Shown here in pieces: positions 44,410 to 52,358 of a stretch of DNA of 64,000 bases (position 1 is the first letter of the stretch; each line of letters opens with the position of its first letter). The DNA comes from Miltoncostaea marina. GTDB taxonomy: Bacteria > Actinomycetota > Thermoleophilia > Miltoncostaeales > Miltoncostaeaceae. The stretch covers positions 2,016,501 through 2,080,500 of the forward strand of contig NZ_CP064655.1 of the NCBI RefSeq assembly GCF_018141525.1, read 5' to 3'. The notes beneath the pieces were generated by a model, which saw nothing but the letters and a program-made list of their open reading frames with translations, made no database searches and was not told where the DNA came from. Position numbers and translations under genes: made by a program.

Positions 44410-45429
44410 GTGACCTCATCAGCCCGCCGCGTCTCGCTGACCGGCATCAAGCCCACCGGCATCCCGCACCTCGGCAACTACATCGGCGCCATCCGCCCGG
44501 CGATCGAGCTGGCCGAGACCTACGACGCCTGCTACTTCATCGCCGACTACCACGCGCTCACCACGGTGCGCGATCGCGCGGAGCTCGACGCCTACACCCG
44601 CTCGGTGGCCGCCTCGTGGCTCGCCTGCGGCCTCGACCCCGAGCGCGTCACGCTCTACCGCCAGTCGGACGTCCCGGAGACGTTCGAGCTGCAGTGGGTG
44701 CTGTCGTGCCTCACGGCGAAGGGCCTCATGAACCGCGCCCACGCCTACAAGGCGGCCCGCGACCGCAACCGCGAGGCGGGCGTCGAGGACCTCGACGCGG
44801 GCGTCAGCATGGGGCTGTTCGAGTACCCGCTGCTCATGGCGGCGGACATCCTCGTGATGGAGGCCGACGTGGTCCCGGTGGGGCGGGACCAGGTGCAGCA
44901 CGTCGAGTACACCCGCGACATCGCCGAGCGGTTCAACCTCGCCTACGGCGACCGCTTCGCGTTCACGCTCCCCGAGCACGTGACCGCCCAGGACGAGGGC
45001 GAGCACACCATGCCGGGCCTCGACGGGCGCAAGATGAGCAAGTCCTACGACAACACGATCCCGCTCTTCGCCGACGCCAAGCGGATGCGCAAGCTCGTAC
45101 GCCGGATGAAGACCGACAGCACGCCGGTGGAGGAGCCGAAGGACCCGGACTCGTCGCACCTGTTCGCGGTCTACCGGCAGTTCGCGGGCGAGGCCGACCG
45201 GGAGGCCGTCCGCGCGCGGCTGCTGGCGGGCGGCATGGGGTGGGGCGAGATGAAGGACCTGCTCGCCGACCGGCTGGAGGAGGTGCTCGGCGGGCCGCGC
45301 GGCCGGTACGAGGAGCTCATGGACGACCGGGCGCAGCTCGACGCGATCCTCGCGGGGGGCGCCGAGCGGGCCCGCGAGCGCGCCGGCCGCCTGCTGGCCA
45401 AGGTGCGCGCCGCGATCGGCATCGGCTGA
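44410..45429 (+). CDS. trpS: Tryptophanyl-tRNA synthetase
   Basis: Charges tRNA-Trp. It has 339 residues, class I fold: HIGH-type PTGIPHLGNY near the N terminus, YPLLMAADIL, DQVQHVEYTRDIA and the KMSKS loop DGRKMSKSYDN. GTG 44410 is set by the -10 box 7 nt upstream. The CPBP protease gene follows after 43 bp with its own leaderless promoter. Confidence 0.96.
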   Translation: MTSSARRVSLTGIKPTGIPHLGNYIGAIRPAIELAETYDACYFIADYHALTTVRDRAELDAYTRSVAASWLACGLDPERVTLYRQSDVPETFELQWVLSCLTAKGLMNRAHAYKAARDRNREAGVEDLDAGVSMGLFEYPLLMAADILVMEADVVPVGRDQVQHVEYTRDIAERFNLAYGDRFAFTLPEHVTAQDEGEHTMPGLDGRKMSKSYDNTIPLFADAKRMRKLVRRMKTDSTPVEEPKDPDSSHLFAVYRQFAGEADREAVRARLLAGGMGWGEMKDLLADRLEEVLGGPRGRYEELMDDRAQLDAILAGGAERARERAGRLLAKVRAAIGIG

Positions 45430-45459
45430 CCGGCGCGCCGGCCGCCGAGCGCAGGTCCG

Positions 45460-45465
45460 TAGACT
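45460..45465 (+). promoter_or_regulatory. -10 box for the CPBP protease gene, leaderless layout
   Basis: TAGACT (TAnnnT) with 7 nt to GTG 45473, the same layout as trpS and hisC. Confidence 0.55.
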
Positions 45466-45472
45466 GGCCCCG

Positions 45473-46228
45473 GTGAGCACGCTCGACGCGCCGTCCCCCC
45501 CGCCCCCGCCGGCCCCGCCGCCGGGGCCGGGACGGCCGGACGCCCCCGGACCCGCGTTCGGGTGGCGGGTCGCCGCCCCGCTGCTCGCGGTCGTGGCCGC
45601 CTTCGCCATCGCCATCGTGGCGGCCGGCGTCCTCACCGCCACGCCGATGTCGGACGACTCGCTGGGCGCGGTGGTCACCGTCGCGACCTCCGCCCTGCTG
45701 CTGGCCTTCGGGTGGCTGCTGTGGCGGCGCCTGCCGGCGGGCGAGCGGCGGGCCGCCGTGGGCGGGCCGGGCGGCGTGGCACCGGTCGGCCTCGGCGTCG
45801 CGGTGGGGCTCGCGCTGCTCGTGGGCGCCGCGATCGTCGTGGCGACCGGGGCGGCGATCGACCCCACCGTGGAGCGGCGCCTCGAGGACCTCGAGATCGT
45901 CGGCTCCGAGCCGTGGCACCTCGCGCTGCTGGTGGTGTCGCTGGTGGTGCTCGCCCCGCTCGGCGAGGAGCTGCTGTTCCGCGGCCTGCTGCTGCGCGGG
46001 CTGCTCGCGCGGCTGCGCTTCTGGCCCGCCGCGCTGCTGACCTCTCTGGCCTTCGGCGCCGCCCACTTCGACGCGTACTACATCTGGCCGCGCGCGATCT
46101 CGCTCGTGGCCACGGGGCTCGTGCTGGCGCTCGTCTACCGCCGCTGGGGCTACCGCTCGGCGGTGGCGGCGCACGCCACGGTCAACGCCGTGGCCGCCGT
46201 CGCGCTGGTGGTGGAGAAGACCGCGTGA
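45473..46228 (+). CDS. CPBP-family intramembrane metalloprotease
   Basis: 251 residues with a Pro-rich cytoplasmic start and about seven hydrophobic segments. The CPBP (Abi/CAAX-protease-like) signature is complete: EELLFRG (EExxxR), FGAAHFD (FxxxH) and HATVNA (HxxxN). Family members process prenylated or membrane substrates; the target here is unknown. Its stop overlaps the Crp-like regulator (GTGA), so the two are expressed together. Confidence 0.85.
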   Translation: MSTLDAPSPPPPPAPPPGPGRPDAPGPAFGWRVAAPLLAVVAAFAIAIVAAGVLTATPMSDDSLGAVVTVATSALLLAFGWLLWRRLPAGERRAAVGGPGGVAPVGLGVAVGLALLVGAAIVVATGAAIDPTVERRLEDLEIVGSEPWHLALLVVSLVVLAPLGEELLFRGLLLRGLLARLRFWPAALLTSLAFGAAHFDAYYIWPRAISLVATGLVLALVYRRWGYRSAVAAHATVNAVAAVALVVEKTA

Positions 46229-46917
46229 GCGCGCCGCCCGCCCTGCGCGCGATCGAGCTCTTCGCCGGGCTCGGCGACGACGCGGTGGCGGCCGCCGTCG
46301 ACGAGGCGGCGACCCTCCGGCTGGCCGCGGGCGAGGAGGTGGCGGTCAACGCCACCGACGCCGTCTGCGCGCTGGTCGGCGCCGGGCGGCTCGCCCTGGT
46401 GGTGCTGACCGGCGACGGCCGCTCGCGCACCATCGGGATGCTGGAGGACGGCGACGTGCTCGTGCGGCCCTCCGACCCCTGGGCCGCGGGCGCCCGGGTG
46501 CGGGCGTTCGCGATCGAGGACTCGCTGCTCTACCTGGTCGACCGCGCCCGGCTGGACGCGTGGCTGCGCGACCCCACCCTGGCGCGCAACCTCGTCCGCG
46601 TGCTGACCGCGGAGATCGCCGACCGCGAGCTCGCGGTGGCCATCGCGCTCGAGCCGCGGGTCGAGCGGCGCCTCGCCCTCAAGCTGCGCCAGCTCGCCGA
46701 CCGGTGGGGGCGGGTGACGCCCGACGGCATCCGCCTGGACCTGCGCCTGACCCACCAGGAGCTGGCGGGGATGGTCGGCGCGGTGCGCGAGTCGGTCACG
46801 ATCGCGCTGCGCCGCCTGAGCGAGGCCGGCGAGGTCGAGGTGCGCAACCGCACGCTCATCATCCGCCGCACCAGGGACGGCGACGGCCCGGACGACGCGC
46901 CGGGCGGGGGCGCCTAG
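46225..46917 (+). CDS. Crp/Fnr-family transcriptional regulator
   Basis: 230 residues. The N-terminal cyclic-nucleotide-like beta domain (about 10-125) has LFAGLGDDAVAAAVDEA but lacks the phosphate-binding GELALL...RAAT cassette; it reads DGDVLVRPSDPWAAGARVRAF instead. A C-terminal winged helix-turn-helix (LTHQELAGMVGAVRESV, then IALRRLSEAGEVEV) binds DNA. It is probably not a cAMP sensor, but may sense another ligand or none. It shares the stop tetramer CTAG with the gene on the other strand. Confidence 0.85.
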   Translation: MSAPPALRAIELFAGLGDDAVAAAVDEAATLRLAAGEEVAVNATDAVCALVGAGRLALVVLTGDGRSRTIGMLEDGDVLVRPSDPWAAGARVRAFAIEDSLLYLVDRARLDAWLRDPTLARNLVRVLTAEIADRELAVAIALEPRVERRLALKLRQLADRWGRVTPDGIRLDLRLTHQELAGMVGAVRESVTIALRRLSEAGEVEVRNRTLIIRRTRDGDGPDDAPGGGA

Positions 46918-47582
46918 CCGCTCGGGCGGGACGCGCCCCCGATGCCCGGGGGCAGGCGCGGCGTGCGCACGCCCACGGGGTGCCGCGACGCCCCGTTGGC
47001 GGGCTCCAGCTCGATGGCGGCCCCGCGCGGCGGGGCCGGCGGGCGGTGCGCCGTCCAGGGCGCGGGCCCGCTGCGGCGCGGTCCGTGGGCCGGCAGGAGC
47101 GGCTCGAGGTGCAACGAGCGCCGGCCCAGGGGGAGGCCGGCGCCGGGCTCGCGCAGCAGCCGTCGCCCCAGCGCGCGCTCGGCGCGCCGCACCCGCGCGG
47201 CGCCGAGGAGCACGGCCAGCCCGGCGCCGGCGAGGGCGCCCGCGGCGGCGGCGGGCGCGCCGGGCGCGCGGTCGCGCAGCAGGTGGCCGGCCACGGCGGC
47301 GCCGGCCGTCGCGGGCGCGGCGTGCGCCAGCGCCACCCGGGCCAGCGTGGCCCGCGCCGGCTCGAGCTCCCACGCCGGCAGCACCGGCAGGGCGAGCCGC
47401 GTCGCCCGCCGCAGCGCCGCCGCGCCGCGCAGGGCGATCACCGCGACGGCGGCGCACAGGCCGAGGCCGGCCGCCCGCGCGCCGCCCGCCCAGACCGGTC
47501 CCGCGCCGAGCGCCGCGGCGGCCGCCAGCAGCGCGGCCCCGGCCGCGCGGAGCTCGAACGCGGCGGGCGACAGCGGGCGCAT
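46914..47582 (-). CDS. Membrane protein of unknown function
   Basis: 222 residues. Two close hydrophobic segments at about 10-32 and 36-54 and another pair in the middle (AAAAGALAGAGLAVLLGAA) predict an integral membrane protein, with a Pro/Arg-rich C terminus in the cytosol or outside. A central segment with ELEPARATLARVALAH has no recognised family. ATG 47582 follows GGGGCGGC; ATG 47651 is an alternative. Convergent with the Crp-like gene. Confidence 0.55.
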   Translation of the reverse strand: MRPLSPAAFELRAAGAALLAAAAALGAGPVWAGGARAAGLGLCAAVAVIALRGAAALRRATRLALPVLPAWELEPARATLARVALAHAAPATAGAAVAGHLLRDRAPGAPAAAAGALAGAGLAVLLGAARVRRAERALGRRLLREPGAGLPLGRRSLHLEPLLPAHGPRRSGPAPWTAHRPPAPPRGAAIELEPANGASRHPVGVRTPRLPPGIGGASRPSG

Positions 47583-47687
47583 GCCGCCCCATCGGCACCG
47601 GCGGCCGCGGGCCTGATCGCGCACGTCGCGGGAGACCGGGCACGCATGCACCAGCAGCCGACGACTTGCGGATCCGCGACGATCGGG

Positions 47688-47693
47688 TAGCCT
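47688..47693 (+). promoter_or_regulatory. Possible -10 box for the VanW gene
   Basis: TAGCCT (TAnnnT); would give a leader of about 155 nt before GTG 47855. The space between holds no other gene that I can support. A longer open frame from 47666 exists but adds an Arg-rich stretch of low complexity. Confidence 0.3.
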
Positions 47694-47854
47694 TGCGCGC
47701 TCTTCGCGACGGATCGGGCGTCGCGCCGGGGCGCGAGGGCGCCGTCCGCCGGTCTCGGTCAGACTGCGGACGACCCGCCGCCCGGGGGGTGCGCGGCGAC
47801 CAGCCGGCGCGACGACGACGAGGTGCCCGCCGTCCCGCAGACGACCGCAACGAC

Positions 47855-49720
47855 GTGACCACGCGAGCGCGAAGGGGCCTCGTGCTGGCCGGGATCGCGC
47901 TGGCCGCGGCGGTGCTCGGCGTGGGCGTGGCGCTCGCGGGCGCCGGGGGCGACGGCGCGCCGGACGGCGTGCGCGTGGCGGGCGTGGACGTGGCCGGCCT
48001 CGGCCGCGACGAGATCGCTCGCGTCGTGCGGCGACGCGCCCGGGAGCTGATGAGCCGGCCCGTCGAGATCGTCCGCGCCGACGACGCGGACTACCGCCTG
48101 CGCGTCACGCCGCGGAGCCTCAGGGCACGCCCCCAGGTGCGCCGCGCCGTCGACCGCGCGCTCGACGGCCGCGGGCTCGGCGGCCGCCTGATGTCGCTGG
48201 TCGGGCTCGGCGAGACCCGCGACATCCCGATCGAGTTCACGCTCGACCGCGGGGCCGTCGGCGAGGTGGTGGGCGACGTCACCCGGGGGCTCAACACGCC
48301 GGCCCGCGCCGCCGCACTCGAGGTGACCGACGACGACATCGTCGTGCGCCGGTCGGCCGTGGGCTTCGGCGTCGACCCGCGGGCGCTGCGCGAGCGGATC
48401 GCCCGCCTGCCCGAGCGCATCGAGCTCGAGCTGGGGCCGCTGGCCCCGGCGGTCGGCGACGCGGCCGCCGAGGCGGCCCGCGAGCAGGCCCTCGCGATCG
48501 TCGCGCAGCCGGTCGAGGTGACCCTCCAGGGCAAGGGCGTCACCATCGAGCCGGAGGTGCTCCGCTCGGCGCTGCGCTTCCAGCCGCGCCCGCCCGAGCT
48601 GCGGGTGCTGCTCGACCCCGCCGTGCTGTACGAGGACATCGCGCCGGCCTTCGAGACCCGCGAGCGCGAGGCGCGCGACGCGACGTTCGTGGTCAGTGGC
48701 TCGTCGGTGCGGCTCGTGCCCTCGCGGATCGGCCGCTCGCTCGACATGCAGGCCATCGCCGCCGCCATCACCTCCCAGCCGGGGACGGCCGCCGTGCGCG
48801 CCCGCTTCAAGGTGACGAAGCCCGGGCGCACCACGGCCCAGGCGCGCGCCCTGCGCATCACCGAGCAGGTCGCCGAGTACACCACGCCCTACTCGTGCTG
48901 CGAGCCGCGGGTGCAGAACATCCAGCGCGCCGCGGAGCTGCTCGACGGCTACGTCATCCCCGCGGGCGGCCGCTTCTCGCTCAACGACGCGCTCGGCCGG
49001 CGGACGGAGGAGCGCGGCTTCGTCGCCGCGCCGCAGATCGCCGCGGGGCGCCTGGAGGACGCCGTCGGCGGCGGCGTCTCGCAGGTCGCCACGACCATGT
49101 TCAACGCCGCCTTCTTCGCCGGCCTCGCGATCGTCGACCACACCCCGCACCAGTTCTGGATCTCGCGCTACCCGCAGGGGCGCGAGGCGACGGTGTCCTT
49201 CGGCGGGCCCGAGCTGATCGTCGACAACGACTGGGACGCCGCGGTGCTGATCGACGCGACGGCCACCGACTCGGCGATCACGATCCGCCTCTTCTCCTCC
49301 CCGCTGGGACGGCGGGTGGAGACCGAGACGAGCGAGCAGACGAACATCGTGCAGCCCGAGATCCACGAGACGGTCGACGACGACCTCGAGCCCGGCGAGC
49401 GGGTGGTCGAGCAGGAGATGGGCGGCCCCGGGTTCACGGTCACCTACACGCGCACGGTGTGGGCCGGCTCGGAGCTGAAGCGCGACGAGACCTACACCTG
49501 GACCTACGACGCCCAGGACGCGTACGTGAGGGTGGGCCCCGACGCGCCGGAGCCCGAGCCCGACGAGCCGCGCCGGCAGGAGCCCCGGACGGACCGCGGC
49601 GGCACGACCCGCGAGCAGCCGGCGCCGACCGCTCCGCGGGCGCCCGCCCGGACGGACGGCGGCGGCGCCCCGCCGGCCACCTCCTCGGGCGGGCCCGCGC
49701 CGCCGCCCCCCGGCACGTAG
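47855..49720 (+). CDS. VanW-family protein with peptidoglycan-binding domains
   Basis: 621 residues. A membrane anchor (about 8-30), then two related 120-residue domains of the PG_binding_4 type, and the VanW domain (about 345-490, ending with GGGVSQVATTMFNAAFFAGL). A G5-like segment (DLEPGERVVEQEMGGPGFTV) and a Pro-rich tail follow. Family members are tied to cell-wall remodelling and vancomycin-resistance clusters, with unknown activity. Two adjacent Cys (YSCCEP) are unusual. It is located outside the membrane. Confidence 0.85.
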   Translation: MTTRARRGLVLAGIALAAAVLGVGVALAGAGGDGAPDGVRVAGVDVAGLGRDEIARVVRRRARELMSRPVEIVRADDADYRLRVTPRSLRARPQVRRAVDRALDGRGLGGRLMSLVGLGETRDIPIEFTLDRGAVGEVVGDVTRGLNTPARAAALEVTDDDIVVRRSAVGFGVDPRALRERIARLPERIELELGPLAPAVGDAAAEAAREQALAIVAQPVEVTLQGKGVTIEPEVLRSALRFQPRPPELRVLLDPAVLYEDIAPAFETREREARDATFVVSGSSVRLVPSRIGRSLDMQAIAAAITSQPGTAAVRARFKVTKPGRTTAQARALRITEQVAEYTTPYSCCEPRVQNIQRAAELLDGYVIPAGGRFSLNDALGRRTEERGFVAAPQIAAGRLEDAVGGGVSQVATTMFNAAFFAGLAIVDHTPHQFWISRYPQGREATVSFGGPELIVDNDWDAAVLIDATATDSAITIRLFSSPLGRRVETETSEQTNIVQPEIHETVDDDLEPGERVVEQEMGGPGFTVTYTRTVWAGSELKRDETYTWTYDAQDAYVRVGPDAPEPEPDEPRRQEPRTDRGGTTREQPAPTAPRAPARTDGGGAPPATSSGGPAPPPPGT

Positions 49721-49742
49721 CCCTCGCCCGGGGCCCGGCGCC

Positions 49743-51287
49743 TCAGCGGCCGAGCAGCCTCGGGACGGTCACCTCGACGGGCGGCAGGCCGAGCGCCGGC
49801 GCCGCCTCGAGCCGCACGGAGGCGGTCGATCCGCCGCCCACGGTGACACCGGCCCGGACCTCCACCGGCGCGACCGGGGTGGCGACGGTCGCCTCGGCCC
49901 CCACGGCGACGCCCGAGTCGGGCGTCACCGACACCTGCGCGTCGGCCGTCACCGGGGCGACCGGCAGCGGCACGGAGAGGCTCGCGCCGACCTCGGCGCC
50001 GCCGCCCGGCGGCGAGCCGACGGTCACCGAGACGGGCGGGGGCGCGGCGGCGGTGTCGCGGGTGGCCTCGGCCGCGCGGACGGCGGGCCCGCCGTCCGGC
50101 GCCGCGTCGCCGCCGCCGGACGGGGCCGGGGCCGGCGGGTCGGCGGGCGGGCCGGAGGCGTCGCCGGGCTCGGGGTCGCCGACGGGCGCCGGCGCGGGCT
50201 CCGGGCCGCCGGCCGCCGACGGCTCCACGCTGCCCGCCCGGGCGGGCGCCGTCCCGCGCGCCCCGGCGGGGCCGGCCGCGGGGGCCGCGGCGGAGGCCGC
50301 CGCCCCGGCCATCGAGGTGGTCGAGGCGCCCCCCGCCCCCTGCGACGGCGCGGCGTCGGCCGCGTCGGGACCGCCGCCGGCGGGCAGGGTCGGCAGCAGC
50401 GCCCCACCCGAGACGACGAGCGCGCCCGCGGCCACCCAGGCGACCATCGCCTTCGCGCCGAGGCCGGCGCCCGAGCCCGCCGCGAGCGCCCCCGGCCCGC
50501 CGCCGCCGAACGCGGCCAGCACCTCGGCGAGGGTGCGCTGCGCCGCGACCGCGGGGAGCGCCGGGAAGAGCGCGGCGAGCTGGCGCGGCCGGCGGCCGAT
50601 CGCCTCGCGGAACTCGCGGCACGCGTCGCAGCCGCGCAGGTGCGAGCGCACGGAGCGGGCGCGCAGCACGCGGCCGTCGCCGTCGGAGATCCGCCGGCGC
50701 ACGTCGCCGCACGCCAGCGAGCGGCCCGCCGCGAACTCGCCGAGCGAGGTGCGGCCCTCGTGGATGAGGTGCTTGGCGGCGTCCGAGGTCGTGCCGAGCG
50801 CCTGGCCGATCTGGGCGTGCGAGAGGCCGCTCATCTCCCGCAGCACCAGCGCGGCGCGCTGCTGGTCGGGCAACGCGAGCAGGTCGCGGCGCAGCTGCGC
50901 GAGCTCCTCGCGCGTCTCGGCGAGCTCGGCGGGCGAGCCCGGCGCCCGCTCCTCCCCGCTCAGCCCGGCGTGGTCGCGGCGCGCGCCGGCCAGGCGCATG
51001 CACTCGTTGTGGGCGATGCGGAACAGCCACGGGCGCACGGCGAGCGCCTCGGCCCCGCGCCGCAGCGCCCGGTAGGCGCGGATCATCGTCGCCTGGAACG
51101 CGTCCTCGGCGTCCTGCTCGTGCCGCAGCACCGCCCGGCAGTAGCGGTGGATCGGGTCGCGGTAGCGGTCGAAGAGCGCCTCGAACGCCGCCTCGTCGCC
51201 CCTGCCGATCCTGCGCACGAGCGCCGCCTCGCCGTCTGCGGCGATGAGCCCGGCGGGCGCCGCGCGACGCGGCCGCATGGTGATCAT
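49743..51287 (-). CDS. ECF sigma factor fused to an anti-sigma-like membrane domain
   Basis: 514 residues. Region 2 (LVRRIGRGDEAAFEALFDRY, DAEDAFQATMIRAYRAL) and region 4 (LRRDLLALPDQQRAALVLRE, LSHAQIGQALGTT) of an ECF sigma factor fill about 20-185. Then a zinc-type anti-sigma motif HLRGCDACREF, a single membrane segment (about 285-305, AMVAWVAAGALVVSGGALL) and about 200 Ala/Pro/Gly-rich residues outside. Having both sigma and its likely membrane restraint in one chain suggests release by cleavage or a conformational signal. It starts at ATG 51287; a GGAAGC-N16-CGTC promoter precedes it. Confidence 0.85.
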   Translation of the reverse strand: MITMRPRRAAPAGLIAADGEAALVRRIGRGDEAAFEALFDRYRDPIHRYCRAVLRHEQDAEDAFQATMIRAYRALRRGAEALAVRPWLFRIAHNECMRLAGARRDHAGLSGEERAPGSPAELAETREELAQLRRDLLALPDQQRAALVLREMSGLSHAQIGQALGTTSDAAKHLIHEGRTSLGEFAAGRSLACGDVRRRISDGDGRVLRARSVRSHLRGCDACREFREAIGRRPRQLAALFPALPAVAAQRTLAEVLAAFGGGGPGALAAGSGAGLGAKAMVAWVAAGALVVSGGALLPTLPAGGGPDAADAAPSQGAGGASTTSMAGAAASAAAPAAGPAGARGTAPARAGSVEPSAAGGPEPAPAPVGDPEPGDASGPPADPPAPAPSGGGDAAPDGGPAVRAAEATRDTAAAPPPVSVTVGSPPGGGAEVGASLSVPLPVAPVTADAQVSVTPDSGVAVGAEATVATPVAPVEVRAGVTVGGGSTASVRLEAAPALGLPPVEVTVPRLLGR

Positions 51288-51305
51288 CGGCGGGGGGACC
51301 TCACG

Positions 51306-51331
51306 GACGCTCCGTCATCGCTTTCGCTTCC
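51306..51331 (-). promoter_or_regulatory. Candidate ECF-type promoter for the sigma-fusion gene
   Basis: On the minus strand GGAAGC (51326-51331), a 16-bp spacer and CGTC (51306-51309) follow the GGAAC/CGTC pattern of ECF sigma factors. The start site would be near 51300, 13 nt before the ATG. It supports self-activation, a common trait of ECF genes. Confidence 0.45.
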
Positions 51332-51379
51332 GTGGCTGAACATAAGCGACAGAGCCCCGTCCGACGACTCGCCGAACGT

Positions 51380-52267
51380 TCAGTCCGCGCCCACGGGGGC
51401 GAAGAACGCCAGAAGCTCCGAGAGCGTCTCCCGCGGTGCCTCCTCGGGACAGAAGTGGCCGCCGGGGACGGGCCGCCCGCGCACGTCGTCCGCAACCTCG
51501 CGCCAGGCCGCGAGCACGTCGTACAGGGCGTGCATCCGCCCCTGCTCGCCCCACAGGACCAGCAGCGGGCAGCGCACCCGCGCGCCGGCGTCCGCCGCGT
51601 CGTGCTCCAGGTCGATGGAGGCCGCCGCGCGGTAGTCCTCGCACGAGGCGTGGATCGCCGCCGGATCGCTGAAGGCCCGCACGTACCCGGCGATCGCGGA
51701 CTCGTCGAGCGGCTCCGCCGTCCCCGACCAGCGGCGCAGGGTCTCGCGCAGGAACCACTCGGGGTCGCGCCCGATCATCGTCTCCGGCAGCCCGTCGGGC
51801 TGGATGAGGAAGAACCAGTGGTAGTAGGCGGTCGCGAACGCCTGGTCGGTGCGGGCGAACAGCGTCCGGGTGGGCACGATGTCGAGCACCGCCGCCCGGG
51901 TGACGACGTCCGGGTGGTCGAGCGCCATGCGGTGCGCGACCCGCCCGCCGCGGTCGTGCCCGGCGACCGCGAACCGCTCGTGGCCCAGCGCCCGCATCGC
52001 GCCGACCAGGTCGCCGGCCATCGCCCGCTTCGAGTAGCGCTCGTGGGCCGGGTCGCCCGGCGGTTTGGCGCTGTCCCCGTAGCCGCGCAGGTCGGCGGCC
52101 ACCACCGTGAACCGCTCCGCCAGGCCGGGCGCCACCTTGTGCCAGCAGGCCCGCGTCTGCGGGTAGCCGTGCAGCAGCAGCAGCGGCGGGCCCTCGCCGC
52201 CGGCCGACAGCGCGACGGCCGAGCCGCCGACGTCGACGACCTGCGGGGCGAGGCCGGGGAGGGGCAT
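51380..52267 (-). CDS. Haloacetate-dehalogenase-like alpha/beta hydrolase
   Basis: 295 residues. The nucleophile is Asp in AGHDRGGRVAHRMALDHP, the signature of fluoroacetate dehalogenases and epoxide hydrolases, with AYYHWFFLIQP and GGHFCPEEAPRET (catalytic His) as in that subgroup. LLLHGYPQTRACWHKVAP forms the oxyanion loop. ATG 52267 has AGGA about 8 nt upstream; ATG 52276 is an alternative. Divergent from the LuxR gene. The substrate is inferred from family only. Confidence 0.85.
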   Translation of the reverse strand: MPLPGLAPQVVDVGGSAVALSAGGEGPPLLLLHGYPQTRACWHKVAPGLAERFTVVAADLRGYGDSAKPPGDPAHERYSKRAMAGDLVGAMRALGHERFAVAGHDRGGRVAHRMALDHPDVVTRAAVLDIVPTRTLFARTDQAFATAYYHWFFLIQPDGLPETMIGRDPEWFLRETLRRWSGTAEPLDESAIAGYVRAFSDPAAIHASCEDYRAAASIDLEHDAADAGARVRCPLLVLWGEQGRMHALYDVLAAWREVADDVRGRPVPGGHFCPEEAPRETLSELLAFFAPVGAD

Positions 52268-52346
52268 GGCGCGCATCCTGCCAGCCGCGACGGCCGGAGG
52301 GGGCGCGCCTGGCCGGACGGGTGATGCCGCGCGGGCGTTCCCGCCA

Positions 52347-52352
52347 TAGCAT
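52347..52352 (+). promoter_or_regulatory. -10 box for the large LuxR gene, leaderless layout
   Basis: TAGCAT (TAnnnT) with 6 nt to GTG 52359. No ribosome-binding site precedes that GTG, which agrees with a leaderless mRNA. Confidence 0.5.
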
Positions 52353-52358
52353 CCGGCG

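Noticed and set aside
47666-47854. N-terminal extension of the VanW protein from 47666
   Set aside because: It adds an Arg-rich, low-complexity stretch before a clear membrane anchor, and lies over the likely promoter box.
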